Shown here: positions 1-6,357 of the stretch, piece by piece
Numbering within the stretch: position 1 is the stretch's first letter
Layout of the letters: each line of letters begins with the position of its first letter
Assembly: GCA_964540165.1 (NCBI GenBank)
Contig: CAZILU010000162.1
Span: 1-6,583 of the forward strand
Reading direction: 5' to 3'
DNA: 6,583 nt
Source of the DNA: Mariniphaga sp964540165
GTDB lineage: Bacteria > Bacteroidota > Bacteroidia > Bacteroidales > Prolixibacteraceae
The notes under the pieces: generated by a model
The model's database searches: none
The model's input: the letters and a program-made list of their open reading frames with translations, nothing else
Told to the model about the DNA's origin: nothing
Program-made: the position numbers and the translations under genes

Positions 1-1175
1 TAGAGTCCGCCACCCGATGAGCCGGCTTCTGTCACTCCATGTTCCCAACGGCTGATATAATGAAAGCCGTTTGGCGTATAATCCGACTGAAAATCGTCGA
101 AAAGTGCCGGATCTCTGTCGATGGCCATTTTTTTTATATCACCCAATGGATGGTGAATGGAGACCGATGAGTCAGGCGAAAGACTACGCCGGTCCCATCC
201 GGCATAGTATGTACGAAATTCAGCAGGCGGCACAACAGAGAGCTCTACCAGCGCAAAATCGAGACTATCGGAAAAAGCGCGGAGGGTTGCACCCGATATC
301 GAGTGGGACGGATCACCGTCAAGCGGAGCACAATAAGGGCTCTCATAATTGAAAGTATAAATCGAAGTCTCTGCATAAGCCATCTTTTCAAAGCAGTGAG
401 CAGCAGTCAGAACATACGGTTTCCCATTATCTGCCGTATTATTAATCAGGGTACCCGAGCAAAACTCCCTGGGATTTCCGTATTGATCCGGCTTGCTGAC
501 AATAATCCGGCACGTGGCATCTTTTACATCATACCAGCCAGATCCAAGGTCACAATTGATATCTACATTACAAGCTCCGGCGGTTTTTTTCATCGGTCGG
601 CGCTCATTTTTCACCACCCCGACAAAATCGTGTCCAACCTCCCTGATAACAAAATCATAACGTCCATCGGTACCCGCAGGCACCTCATATTGAACGGTAA
701 CAATCTCACCAGCCACCGGAAGTACAGCGAACTTTCCCGAAGGTTTGTTGTTGCGGAAGGTAAATGCCCCCAACCGGTGCCCCTCCTGATCATTAAACAA
801 AAAGAGCCTGGCTCCGGGTGGCAATTGAAACGGATCAAAAAGAATGCTCAGAGAGTATGCCTCTGACGATCGAATCATCACCCGCCAAACATCATAACCG
901 TTGATCCCATATGACCAGAGACCATCTTGATCCGGAGAGATAGCTACATCGATGCCATAGGCAAACCGAAATGGTTTCAAGACAACCGTTTCCGGGTTCT
1001 CCTGGCGGGAAGCAACTTCAAGAGATTGAATATCTATGGGCGGCAGACAAATCTCGGGAACCGGTCTGCTCTTTAAAAGAGGCACATCCAAAGGCACACC
1101 ACCTTGTGATAATTGTCCAAAACCTTCCCAGGCAAGAGAACCTAAAATCAATCCTATAAAAAAAAATCTCCGCAT
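1..1175 (-). CDS. Secreted lysyl-endopeptidase-type serine protease, C-terminus cut off by window edge
   Basis: The minus frame is open from ATG at 1175 to the window edge: 391 residues and no stop. Residues 1-21 are a signal peptide (MRRFFFIGLILGSL core, likely cleaved near GFG-Q), so the enzyme is exported. Residues 22 to about 197 look like a propeptide. The catalytic domain begins near Cys202 (ACNVDINC). The triad is visible: His260 in LTAAHC, Asp306 in DSLDFALVEL, and Ser387 in GVTEAGSSGGG. From memory of Achromobacter protease I (His57, Asp113, Ser194; cysteines 6, 12, 36, 58, 80), cysteines 202, 208, 239, 261 and 282 all match. The Asp-Ser spacing is identical (81), and AGWDRR and SIHHP are shared. 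The prepro length also matches, and K196-K197 just before the domain would suit self-cleavage after Lys. The specificity-determining Asp and any sorting domain lie outside the window, so Lys specificity and type IX secretion are inference. The start is chosen because the signal peptide follows it directly. Confidence 0.93.
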   Translation of the reverse strand, partial: MRRFFFIGLILGSLAWEGFGQLSQGGVPLDVPLLKSRPVPEICLPPIDIQSLEVASRQENPETVVLKPFRFAYGIDVAISPDQDGLWSYGINGYDVWRVMIRSSEAYSLSILFDPFQLPPGARLFLFNDQEGHRLGAFTFRNNKPSGKFAVLPVAGEIVTVQYEVPAGTDGRYDFVIREVGHDFVGVVKNERRPMKKTAGACNVDINCDLGSGWYDVKDATCRIIVSKPDQYGNPREFCSGTLINNTADNGKPYVLTAAHCFEKMAYAETSIYTFNYESPYCAPLDGDPSHSISGATLRAFSDSLDFALVELSVVPPAEFRTYYAGWDRRSLSPDSSVSIHHPLGDIKKMAIDRDPALFDDFQSDYTPNGFHYISRWEHGVTEAGSSGGGL

Positions 1176-1499
1176 CCTGCATTCTTTGGCCCAAAGTTAA
1201 TATTTAATCGTTGAGAACTGTTTTCAATTGAACAGCTAAAATCCCTTTTTTTCTTCGATGGCCATACAGGATCCATCCAATGGCTTGTCCGAAAATTTCA
1301 GTTTCTTCTAAAAGTATTAACGATAAGATACCAAAATGATCTGTGACTTTAAAAATATAGAGTTGTCTTTGTTGACGCTGAATAACAAAAAAGTTCGTTT
1401 AGGATGCAATTCAACTTAAATAACCAATAATTTGTTGGATTACCAATCCTTTCTCATAATTGATTACTTTTATCACAAACAACTACGATTAACTTTAAT
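1176..1499. other. Divergent intergenic region, 324 bases
   Basis: AT-rich stretch between the divergent protease and editing-domain genes, so it should carry promoters for both. The protease side has the TAACTTTG box described separately. On the plus side the best I find is TACTTTTA (1465-1472), one base off TAnnTTTG, with no well-spaced TTG upstream; I do not call it a promoter. The minus strand contains a 64-codon open frame (1398-1207) with no start codon; see findings. A nested inverted repeat lies at 1261-1284 (GCCAT...ATGGC, with GGAT/ATCC inside) and lacks a T-tract. No tRNA, repeat array or complete gene is visible. Confidence 0.6.
1192..1227 (-). promoter_or_regulatory. Candidate Bacteroidota promoter for the protease gene
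   Basis: On the minus strand TAACTTTG (1199-1192) is a perfect match to the Bacteroidota -7 consensus TAnnTTTG. It ends 16 bases before the protease ATG at 1175. A TTG at 1227-1225 could be the -33 element, but the 25-base spacer is longer than the usual 17-23, so only the -7 box is persuasive. If it is used, the leader would be only about 10 bases. No Shine-Dalgarno motif is seen, which is normal in this phylum. Confidence 0.4.
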
Positions 1500-1913
1500 A
1501 TGAAAGTATTGACAATGTATGTTGACGAATTTAGCTATACGCCCGCGCAGAAAAACCTCGAAGCGGCTGAAGAGGTGACCGAAGGATCCGCAATTTCTGA
1601 TGCAATTCTGGCATTTATCCAAGTTGAGGAGAAAGATGAGGCCAACGACATCAGCAGCAGAGAGAAGAAACTGGTAAATCATTTAAAATGGGTGGCTCGT
1701 AAAAACGAATGCAAAAAAGTTATACTACACTCTTTTGCCCATCTTTCCGATTCAAAAGCCTCTCCCGAATTTACCCGTGAACTTTTTGAGCGCGCAGAAA
1801 TACGACTTAAAAATGGAGGTCTGTCAACGTTTCAGACTCCTTTTGGATATTTTCTTGATCTTCAACTGAAAGCACCGGGTCATTCACTGGCACGTATTTG
1901 GGCTGATTTATAA
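1500..1913 (+). CDS. Free-standing threonyl-tRNA synthetase editing-domain protein
   Basis: 137 residues, about the full length of the N-terminal editing domain of archaeal ThrRS (tRNA-Thr_ED family, D-aminoacyl-tRNA-deacylase fold), with no synthetase attached. Landmarks in family order are the N-terminal strand MKVLTMYVDEFSY (1-13), the central strand AILAFIQVEEKDE (35-47), FAHLS (79-83), TPFGY (113-117) and GHSLA (127-131). In archaea this domain removes Ser mischarged onto tRNA-Thr; bacterial ThrRS normally uses an unrelated N2 domain. By my recalled alignment to Pyrococcus abyssi, His81 matches catalytic His83. The positions of Lys121 and Glu134, however, are Leu119 and Arg132, and Tyr120 is Phe118. 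It may therefore act on another aminoacyl-tRNA, bind without hydrolysis, or use a different mechanism. It is cytoplasmic, with no signal peptide. The start fits the family's M-K/R-V-L opening; Met6 would cut the first strand. It converges on the nucleotidyltransferase gene with one base between stops. Family assignment is firm; activity is not known. Confidence 0.85.
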   Translation: MKVLTMYVDEFSYTPAQKNLEAAEEVTEGSAISDAILAFIQVEEKDEANDISSREKKLVNHLKWVARKNECKKVILHSFAHLSDSKASPEFTRELFERAEIRLKNGGLSTFQTPFGYFLDLQLKAPGHSLARIWADL

Positions 1914-1917
1914 ATCA
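1904..1917. repeat. 14-base perfect palindrome covering two convergent stop codons
   Basis: TGATTTATAAATCA is its own reverse complement. It contains the plus-strand TAA (1911-1913) that ends the editing-domain gene and the minus-strand TGA (1917-1915) that ends the nucleotidyltransferase gene. It has no G+C-rich stem or flanking T-tract, so it is not a standard intrinsic terminator on either strand. It may be a chance result of the tight AT-rich junction. Confidence 0.6.
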
Positions 1918-2515
1918 CCCGTTCCAAATTCGTCTGGCCAGCGCCAACTGATCAGGTTTTCCAATATCCATCCAATATTCCGAAGCGTCAAAATATCCTT
2001 TGATGAGGTGTGTTGATGCCAGATCCAAATAAAAATCAATAATTGAGAATCGGTCAACTTCGGGCATTAATTGAAAAATTTGCGGATTAACGATATGTAT
2101 TCCGCTAAAAGCCATCTCCTTTGCCTCATCAAATGCTTCGGGAATAGAAATTCGCTTCTCTCCTGTTTTTTTATTCATCCAACCAACCAGCCTTTGTCCG
2201 GCATTGAACTTCAGGTATCGGTCGGTCTCTCTTTGTCGTACAACCAGCGTGGCAAGTGCACCTGAANNNNNNNNNNNNNNNNNNNNNNNNNNNNNNNNNN
2301 NNNNNNNNNNNNNNNNNNNNNNNNNNNNNNNNNNNNNNNNNNNNNNNNNNNNNNNNNNNNNNNNNNACAACACCATCAACGCCTTCTGCCATTAACTTGT
2401 TAATAGCATGAAAAAGAAGTGGTTTACCCTTAACTTCAACCAGCGCTTTTGGTTTGTCTTTCGTTTCATTTCGGAGCCGGGTACCAAGTCCTGCAGCCAA
2501 CAAGAGTGCTTTCAT
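1915..2515 (-). CDS. Sugar-phosphate nucleotidyltransferase (MurU/GlmU-N-like), interrupted by assembly gap
   Basis: Transfers a nucleotide from an NTP to a sugar 1-phosphate. The N-terminal 50 residues (2515-2367) carry the family signature AAGLGTRLRNETKDKPKAL (residues 7-25), where the glycine-rich loop and Arg13 contact the NTP and Lys23 the phosphates. The C-terminal 116 residues (2265-1915) keep RLVGW, MAFSGIHIVNP, FSIIDFYLDLA and YWMDIGKPDQL, whose Asp is a likely metal ligand. Between them lie 100 N. The two halves are in different frames as printed. Family members are about 230-250 residues, so roughly 65-85 residues are missing, including the first metal Asp and the (D/E)TGGG loop. 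I regard the gene as intact in the organism. Overall shape resembles MurNAc-1-P uridylyltransferase or heptose-1-P guanylyltransferase; the substrate cannot be fixed here. It starts 5 bases after the DUF4293 stop, so it is probably co-transcribed. Confidence 0.85.
2267..2366. other. Assembly gap of exactly 100 N
   Basis: Exactly 100 N is a common placeholder for a gap of unknown size. It falls inside the nucleotidyltransferase gene. The flanking frames join only if the true missing length is a multiple of three, which 100 is not. Comparison with the family's usual length suggests about 195-255 bases are missing. Confidence 0.97.
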
Positions 2516-2520
2516 CCGGA

Positions 2521-2964
2521 TTATCTGATCCGGTTAAGACTTCGGACAAGCACCTCATCCTTACCGATCGCCCTAATGGCCAAGAAATTAAGAATCGCTG
2601 CAATCACCGGAAAAACCATCGGAATTTTTAATTCCACTTCTGCCTGATCAAAAGCCGCATATAAAAAATAGGCCATCACTCCGATCAATCCAATAAGTAA
2701 AAGTATGGTAAATGTAAGGATCCGCATCTGGAGGATCCGTTTTTTATATAGAAAAATCACAACGAAATGCAACAGAATGATCAAGGCAATAAATGCCAGC
2801 AAAGGAATTCCATTAAAAAGAATCCCCTCCTGGCCTGAAATTCCCCTGGCATTGAATTCATACAGATTGCCATCCACAGAAAGCAGTGCAAAATTGAGTT
2901 TTAAAAGCAGCGCTGTAACCACAGCAGCCAAAAAGATAAATACAGTTTGAATACGTTGAATCAT
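2521..2964 (-). CDS. DUF4293 family inner-membrane protein
   Basis: 147 residues with four predicted membrane helices, roughly at 7-28, 52-73, 82-104 and 114-132. A short exposed loop (residues 29-50) lies between helices 1 and 2. Two family hallmarks are visible: the opening MIQRIQTVF and the charged tail AIRAIGKDEVLVRSLNRIR after helix 4. Function is unknown for the whole family, which is characteristic of Bacteroidota. The ATG at 2964 is chosen because the family starts at MIQRIQ. A longer version from a TTG at 3003, overlapping the helicase stop, would add 13 unrelated residues and is unlikely. It lies 35 bases after the helicase stop and 5 bases before the nucleotidyltransferase start, as expected for an operon member. 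A TAnnTTTG box in the 35-base gap may give it its own promoter. Nothing in the sequence links it mechanistically to either neighbour. Confidence 0.9.
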   Translation of the reverse strand: MIQRIQTVFIFLAAVVTALLLKLNFALLSVDGNLYEFNARGISGQEGILFNGIPLLAFIALIILLHFVVIFLYKKRILQMRILTFTILLLIGLIGVMAYFLYAAFDQAEVELKIPMVFPVIAAILNFLAIRAIGKDEVLVRSLNRIR

Positions 2965-2980
2965 AATTTTCAAATTTGAA

Positions 2981-3016
2981 CAAAAATAGAAATTATTAAT
3001 CAAACTACCTGCTCAA
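2981..3016 (-). promoter_or_regulatory. Candidate internal promoter ahead of DUF4293
   Basis: On the minus strand TATTTTTG (2988-2981) fully matches the Bacteroidota -7 consensus TAnnTTTG and ends 16 bases before the ATG at 2964. A TTG at 3016-3014, within the end of the helicase gene, sits 25 bases upstream; this spacer is longer than usual. In such AT-rich DNA a chance match is quite possible. Confidence 0.35.
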
Positions 3017-6000
3017 TTTCGTCCAGATTGATATACCAAAGAAAGCCTTCCACCCGTTCAAAACCACACGACTGAAGCAACCGCACATAATTCTGAACCT
3101 GGTTCCTGTATGATTCCATTTTCACCAGGCCCGATTTATAATCAACGACTACGGCATATTTTCCACTGACCATCATTCGGTCGGGTCGAAATACCCCGTC
3201 TGGTGAAATCAGGTTTCGCTCATTCAATACAGTAAAACTTCCGTCAAACCAATAACTGATAGCAGGATCAGCCAGTTTTTCCTTCAATCGGGAGCTGATC
3301 TCAGTTTGTTCGGCAGAAGTTATTAACCCTTCCCGATGCGCCTTTAAACATGCCGTGTCCAGATCATCTGCCTTAACAACGCCGGATAATATCTCGTGAA
3401 TCAGCTTTCCACGATTTTTGGTTGAAGGAGCTGATCCTTCACCAATCAAAAAATCATCGCTGTTGGTGCGAAGAGCAATCCGCTTTCTCAAGTCAAAAAA
3501 CCGGTAAGTATGGACCCATCCCTGATGATCGGGATTCTCTTCCGAATGAAAAGCGGGTAATTCCCCAAAACGAAACCGACTCTTATCATCGTTCCAACAC
3601 CCCGAAAAATCAGACATGGTCGCCATCGCTTCCAAAGCAAATTGTAAAAGTTCATTTACCGATCGTCCGGCCATTCCATTCTTTCGTTCGGGTGCCTTTT
3701 TGCCATTGACATACAAAACAGCTTTAGCCCTGGTAAATGCCACATAGATCAGATTCATGGTGTCGATATAGCTGTTTAGAATCTCCTCAAAGTAATCATC
3801 CCGGAAAATGGTTCCGGCTAATTGCTTATTCGCTCTTACCGGCAGTAAAGGGAAGCGGTTATACGGTGGCACTATTGATTTGCACCATAACAACGGAGCC
3901 TGATTTCCGCTCCATGAGGTAACATTCCAATTAAAAAAAGGAATAATCACGGCCTCATACTCCAATCCCTTGGCTTTATGAACAGTAAGAAGACGGATTG
4001 AGTCAATCTCATCATTTACACGGACCGAAATGGATATCCCCTTATCCTGCCACCAATGTAAAAAATTGGAGAGGTCATTTGAGAGCGTCATTTTCAAATC
4101 AGCTGACTGGTCGATCAATGTCTGTAAAAAAGGCCATTCAGATCGAACCGAAAAAAGCCCGAAACAGGCGCAGATCTCCATCACAGCCTCATCGATCGAT
4201 GTGAGAACCAATTTCGGTCTCAGTTGCTCAAATTTCTTTCCTAACTCAGCCTCGAATAACTGATTAAAATCCTGATTAACATCCCATATACTGGCAGTGT
4301 CATACAAAACCTTATCCAAAACAAAAGGCACATCATTTTTCATTTCATCTCCGGATTTCTGAAGTACTGGTTTTAACCACGACCTCCACAGATGAAGCAG
4401 GGCTACCCGGGGTATTACCAGCTCATCATCCATCAGACACTCAATAACCAACATGACAAAATGAACGCCACGCGATGCTTTCAGAAAAAGAGATTCATTG
4501 GATAGTACATTCAGGTTATAGCGTTCATTTTCCTTTTGCTCCGATGCCCTAAGAAACGTTTCAATAATCTTCTCACCCTCCTGATTCTTCCGGATTAATA
4601 TCGCGATATCGGAAGCTTTTAATCCCTGATCCTGAAGGCATTTAACCTGCTCCACGATCAATTCACAAGACCGCTCTTCAAACCGCTCTTCCGGTAAAAA
4701 ACTGATTTCAGCCAATCCCTTGGGTTCTGAATCAGGATGAGCGGGATCCTGCCACAGGTTTTGATACAGGGATGCAAAACGATCCATCATTACATCGTCG
4801 TTTACATCTTTGAAAATAAGCTGCTGAAAGGAACTTTTTAACGTTTCAAACAGACGACCATTAAAAGTAATGATCTGATCCAGGCTTCGCCAATTCTTAG
4901 TGAGTGCAATTTTAGTCACCTGATCCGGGTGAAAATCAGTATAGATTTTCGAAGCAAGAATATTCCAGTCACTGTTTCTCCATCGGTAAACAGACTGTTT
5001 TACATCACCGACCAACAAAGCGGTATCACCTTCAGCCAGTGCATTCCCAATCAAAGGCTTGAAATTATCCCACTGCATCATCGAAGTATCCTGAAACTCA
5101 TCAAGTAAAAAATGGGAAAACCGGATGCCGCTCTTTTCATAAATAAACGGGGCATCACTGTTTTCAATGATCCGGCTCAACAGAAGATTGGAATCGGACA
5201 GTTGAATACCGCCCCGTTCCAACATCAACTCACGCACCTCATTTTTCAGGTCAGAAAGAATGCCAAGGGTTCGCAACTGCTTTTTCGCTTCTTTGGCACT
5301 CAAATATGCGTTCTTATTTTCTAAATAAAAATTCAGAATCTCCTTCAGCTTTGGCAAGAGAAAATTTTCTACAAGAGCCATTAATGCCTTTGCATCCTCG
5401 TGCTTCCTGGTAATCCAGACTTCAGCCGATTTAGATGCTGCCAGAACCCTCGTTCCGGGCTCTTTCATCGTACCTTCAGCCAGATTTTTAAAATACCCGG
5501 CAATTCCGGAAGCATTATATGAAAAATCGTTGACAGTATATCCATGCTTACGAATCAGAGACATGCCGGAAGCTCCGCCATTTTTCATGGTTTGCTCAAA
5601 TGAAAAGATAACCATGTCAAGCTCTTTCCGAAACGATTCGATAGCCTCCCGATCGTAGGGAGAATTCTCCGATCCCTCATGCGGAAAGAAAATTTGAAAT
5701 TTCTCTTTAAACAACTCATTCCCCAGCAATCGAATATCATCTTCGATCCGGTGGCTCCTGTTTTCGTTAATTTTCTCCTTACTGAACCTTACCAACCACT
5801 TTTTTAACGCAGGATCCTTGCCAATCCTTGATAACAAACGATCGACCGACTCCTCAAGTATCCGGTCATTGTCTAACTCCAGCAAGTAGTTAGGAGTAAT
5901 ACCCATCTCCCGGTTAAATGCTTTCAGAATTCGTTGTGTGAATGAATCTATGGTGCTGACCGAAAAGCGGCTGTAATCATGCAAAATATTTTTTAAAGAA

Positions 6001-6263
6001 GCCTTTGCCTGTTTCCGGATAAAAGCTTCTGTAAAGTCACCCAGCGTTATCAGTGTATCAAGATACCGCGATGATTGTCCTGAAGATAACCGGTAAAGCT
6101 GATCTAAAATGCGCCCCTTCATTTCGTTGGTAGCCTTATTGGTAAAAGTGACAGCGAGGATATTCCGGTAGGCTGTCGGATTTTTCAGAAGAAGAACCAG
6201 ATATCTTACAACCAATTGAAAGGTTTTCCCTGAACCTGCAGATGCTTCATATACAGTTAACAT
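3000..6263 (-). CDS. UvrD/AddA-like superfamily 1A helicase with C-terminal RecB-type nuclease
   Basis: 1087-residue two-part enzyme, expected to unwind and degrade double-strand DNA ends to load recombination, as RecBCD/AddAB does. The helicase motifs occur in order: Walker A ASAGSGKT (7-14), motif Ia LAVTFTNKATNEMK (36-49), STIDSF (103-108), Walker B DEFQDTS (388-394), motif III LVGDVKQSVYRWR (417-429), motif IV NWRS (457-460), motif V LLTVHKAKGLEYE (758-770) and motif VI LIYVAFTRAK (838-847, with the arginine finger). The C-terminal PD-(D/E)XK nuclease appears intact: His956 in GKLIHEIL, Asp1028 in RPDRMMV, Asp1041 and Lys1043 in VVVDYKSG, and the Y..QV..Y helix at 1052-1059. Length suits Bacteroidota AddA-like proteins (about 1050-1150). 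The ATG lies three residues before the first strand, VYEASAG, so the start is secure. It probably heads the operon with DUF4293 and the nucleotidyltransferase. The AddB-like partner is not in the window. No clear promoter box is visible upstream. Confidence 0.95.
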   Translation of the reverse strand: MLTVYEASAGSGKTFQLVVRYLVLLLKNPTAYRNILAVTFTNKATNEMKGRILDQLYRLSSGQSSRYLDTLITLGDFTEAFIRKQAKASLKNILHDYSRFSVSTIDSFTQRILKAFNREMGITPNYLLELDNDRILEESVDRLLSRIGKDPALKKWLVRFSKEKINENRSHRIEDDIRLLGNELFKEKFQIFFPHEGSENSPYDREAIESFRKELDMVIFSFEQTMKNGGASGMSLIRKHGYTVNDFSYNASGIAGYFKNLAEGTMKEPGTRVLAASKSAEVWITRKHEDAKALMALVENFLLPKLKEILNFYLENKNAYLSAKEAKKQLRTLGILSDLKNEVRELMLERGGIQLSDSNLLLSRIIENSDAPFIYEKSGIRFSHFLLDEFQDTSMMQWDNFKPLIGNALAEGDTALLVGDVKQSVYRWRNSDWNILASKIYTDFHPDQVTKIALTKNWRSLDQIITFNGRLFETLKSSFQQLIFKDVNDDVMMDRFASLYQNLWQDPAHPDSEPKGLAEISFLPEERFEERSCELIVEQVKCLQDQGLKASDIAILIRKNQEGEKIIETFLRASEQKENERYNLNVLSNESLFLKASRGVHFVMLVIECLMDDELVIPRVALLHLWRSWLKPVLQKSGDEMKNDVPFVLDKVLYDTASIWDVNQDFNQLFEAELGKKFEQLRPKLVLTSIDEAVMEICACFGLFSVRSEWPFLQTLIDQSADLKMTLSNDLSNFLHWWQDKGISISVRVNDEIDSIRLLTVHKAKGLEYEAVIIPFFNWNVTSWSGNQAPLLWCKSIVPPYNRFPLLPVRANKQLAGTIFRDDYFEEILNSYIDTMNLIYVAFTRAKAVLYVNGKKAPERKNGMAGRSVNELLQFALEAMATMSDFSGCWNDDKSRFRFGELPAFHSEENPDHQGWVHTYRFFDLRKRIALRTNSDDFLIGEGSAPSTKNRGKLIHEILSGVVKADDLDTACLKAHREGLITSAEQTEISSRLKEKLADPAISYWFDGSFTVLNERNLISPDGVFRPDRMMVSGKYAVVVDYKSGLVKMESYRNQVQNYVRLLQSCGFERVEGFLWYINLDEIEQVV

Positions 6264-6357
6264 CGATGATAAATTATCGGTAACACAATTGAATGGCTAA
6301 AGGTAGCAGGAAAAAATAAAAAAGGTGCAATAAAAAAAGAGGTGATCTCTGATCAGA
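6264..6357. other. Short intergenic region upstream of the helicase
   Basis: 94 bases, very A/T-rich, with several poly-A/poly-T runs. It holds the hairpin after the outer-membrane gene. The helicase promoter should lie here unless it is read through from upstream, but I find no full TAnnTTTG box on the minus strand; the nearest TAATTTAT is a poor match. Confidence 0.4.
6332..6355 (-). terminator. Weak intrinsic-terminator-like hairpin after the outer-membrane gene
   Basis: On the minus strand, 2 bases after the TAA at 6360-6358, TGATC-AGA-GATCA (6355-6343) forms a 5-bp stem with a 3-base loop. It is followed by CCTC and seven T (6338-6332). The position directly after a gene and the T-tract fit a terminator, but the stem is short and AT-rich, so termination strength is doubtful. 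Confidence 0.4.

Noticed and set aside
611..838. 75-codon minus-strand open frame inside the protease
   Set aside because: It is in a different frame from the protease, which is continuous through this stretch and matches its family.
303..866. 187-codon plus-strand open frame, and other plus frames within 71-1159
   Set aside because: They lie opposite the protease gene, whose minus-frame translation has a signal peptide, triad and conserved cysteines; the plus products have no recognisable features.
1261..1284. Nested inverted repeat GCCAT...ATGGC as a terminator or riboswitch
   Set aside because: Short stems, a two-base inner loop and no T-tract; it also lies upstream of both divergent genes where no terminator is expected.
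1915..2515. Nucleotidyltransferase as a frameshifted pseudogene or two genes
   Set aside because: The frame change falls within the 100-N placeholder, and both halves keep conserved family motifs.
2965..3003. TTG start at 3003 for a longer DUF4293 protein overlapping the helicase stop
   Set aside because: The added residues match nothing in the family, which starts at MIQRIQ; the ATG at 2964 is the better start.
3422..5324. Several 60-95 codon plus-strand open frames opposite the helicase
   Set aside because: They are antisense to a well-conserved helicase-nuclease gene and their translations show no domain or start-site support.
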